Assembly: GCA_036339295.1 (NCBI GenBank)
Contig: JAYZBK010000242.1
Location: 1-6,738 of the forward strand
Origin: GCA-002862325 sp036339295
Lineage (GTDB): Bacteria; Planctomycetota; Phycisphaerae; Phycisphaerales; SM1A02
Direction: 5' to 3'
DNA length: 6,738 bases
Shown here one piece after another: positions 6,341 through 6,738 of this stretch; position 1 is the first letter of the stretch; each line of letters starts with the position of its first letter. The notes under the pieces were generated by a model that was given only the letters and a program-made list of their open reading frames with translations, was not told the DNA's origin and did not search any database. The position numbers and the translations under genes are program-made.

Positions 6341-6738
6341 GCCCGCGAGAAGCACGCCGAGATCGTCGAGACCGGCGTGCCGTTCCCGGTGAGATCGGCC
6401 GGGCAGTCGCCTCCGCCGCAGGGGCCCCACGCGCTGAAGAGCAGTCCGAGGTCCAGGCCGTCGACCCGACCATCGCGATTGAGATCGGGCCCGCAGTTCG
6501 CGTTCACCGGCGTGCTGTCCGCACCGGCCGGATCGAACACCATGACCCGGTTCTCCTGCGAGATGCTCACGAACGCCCGGACCGGCGTGTCCGAAAAGAC
6601 GACGTCCGCCGGCTCGGCGCCGGTGTTGAGGGTCGCGAGCACCCGCTCGTTGTCCAGATCCACCACGGTGACGCTGTCGCCGAGGTGGTTCAGCACCCAG
6701 GCGGTCGACTCGTCGAAGGACCGGACGGCCACGGGTTC
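6329..6738 (-). CDS. YncE-like beta-propeller protein with tandem dockerin-like C-terminus, frameshifted (5' end outside window)
   Basis: This is the 3' part of a probably exported protein. From the right edge (6738-6526) the translation shows propeller blades of the 40-residue YVTN/YncE kind: AWVLNHLGDSVTVVDLD, then EPADVVFSDTPVRAFVSIS and NRVMVFDPAG. Two dockerin-like repeats follow. Repeat 1 (about 6418-6495) is intact: PDLNRDGRVDGLDLGLLFSA, then WGPC. Repeat 2 starts with CPADLTGNG (6379-6405), then loses frame. The -1 frame gives LDDLGVLLAGWSD and a TGA at 6329-6331, exactly the expected end of the module. Without correction the frame runs to 6004 through Arg-rich sequence antisense to the sthA 3' end, which is implausible. 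A terminator-like hairpin starts just past the corrected stop. One missing base near 6371-6384, real or a sequencing error, explains this. Propellers of this type are thought to act as surface or extracytoplasmic binding scaffolds; no enzyme motif is seen. Confidence 0.75.
   Translation of the reverse strand, partial: TRGRPVLRRVDRLGAEPPRRQRHRGGSGQRAGARDPQHRRRAGGRRLFGHAGPGVREHLAGEPGHGVRSGRCGQHAGERELRARSQSRWSGRRPGPRTALQRVGPLRRRRLPGRSHRERHAGLDDLGVLLAGWSD

Noticed and set aside
1..6738. CRISPR arrays, tRNA or rRNA genes, insertion sequences, phage genes
   Set aside because: I looked for regularly spaced repeats, cloverleaf-like segments and transposase or integrase motifs and saw none.

Overview
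The window is GC-rich and gene-dense and looks chromosomal. The strongest lineage clue is a dockerin-like calcium-loop motif near the C-terminus of secreted proteins (a D-x-N/S-x-D-G-x-V-D-x-x-D loop, then D-L-G-x-L-x-x-A-W/F-G-P-C). It occurs twice here, on opposite strands. With a planctomycete-style S1 sulfatase and a YncE-like propeller, this suggests a planctomycete of the Phycisphaerae type. That placement is inferred from motif style, not from any search.

Layout. Bases 1-4394 hold three plus-strand genes joined by two 4-base stop/start overlaps (ATGA at 1996-1999, GTGA at 3387-3390), so they are almost certainly one transcript. They are the 3' part of a GAF-domain hybrid histidine kinase with a C-terminal receiver, a secreted S1 sulfatase, and an RsmB/RsmF-type RNA cytosine-5 methyltransferase. 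Bases 4395-4669 separate this operon from the next gene. They contain an orphan dockerin-like coding remnant with no start codon, a strong GC hairpin, and a possible -10 element placed so that the next mRNA would begin at its ATG. Bases 4670-6196 encode a soluble pyridine nucleotide transhydrogenase (SthA) with an extra polar tail of about 40 residues. Bases 6197-6328 are a convergent intergenic region with two GC-rich hairpins. From 6329 to the right edge, on the minus strand, lies the 3' end of a surface-type beta-propeller protein ending in two dockerin-like repeats. The second repeat is broken by an apparent one-base deletion near 6371-6384.

How the genes work together. Kinase, sulfatase and methyltransferase are probably co-transcribed but share no obvious pathway. 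The kinase has its own receiver and no response regulator gene beside it, so its output is not visible here. SthA is a housekeeping redox-balancing enzyme with its own promoter region. The propeller gene is a separate convergent unit.

I do not see a convincing new defence, mobile or biosynthetic system. The points most worth checking are the two damaged or orphan dockerin-type ends, the possible leaderless sthA transcript, and the mixed but tightly coupled three-gene operon.
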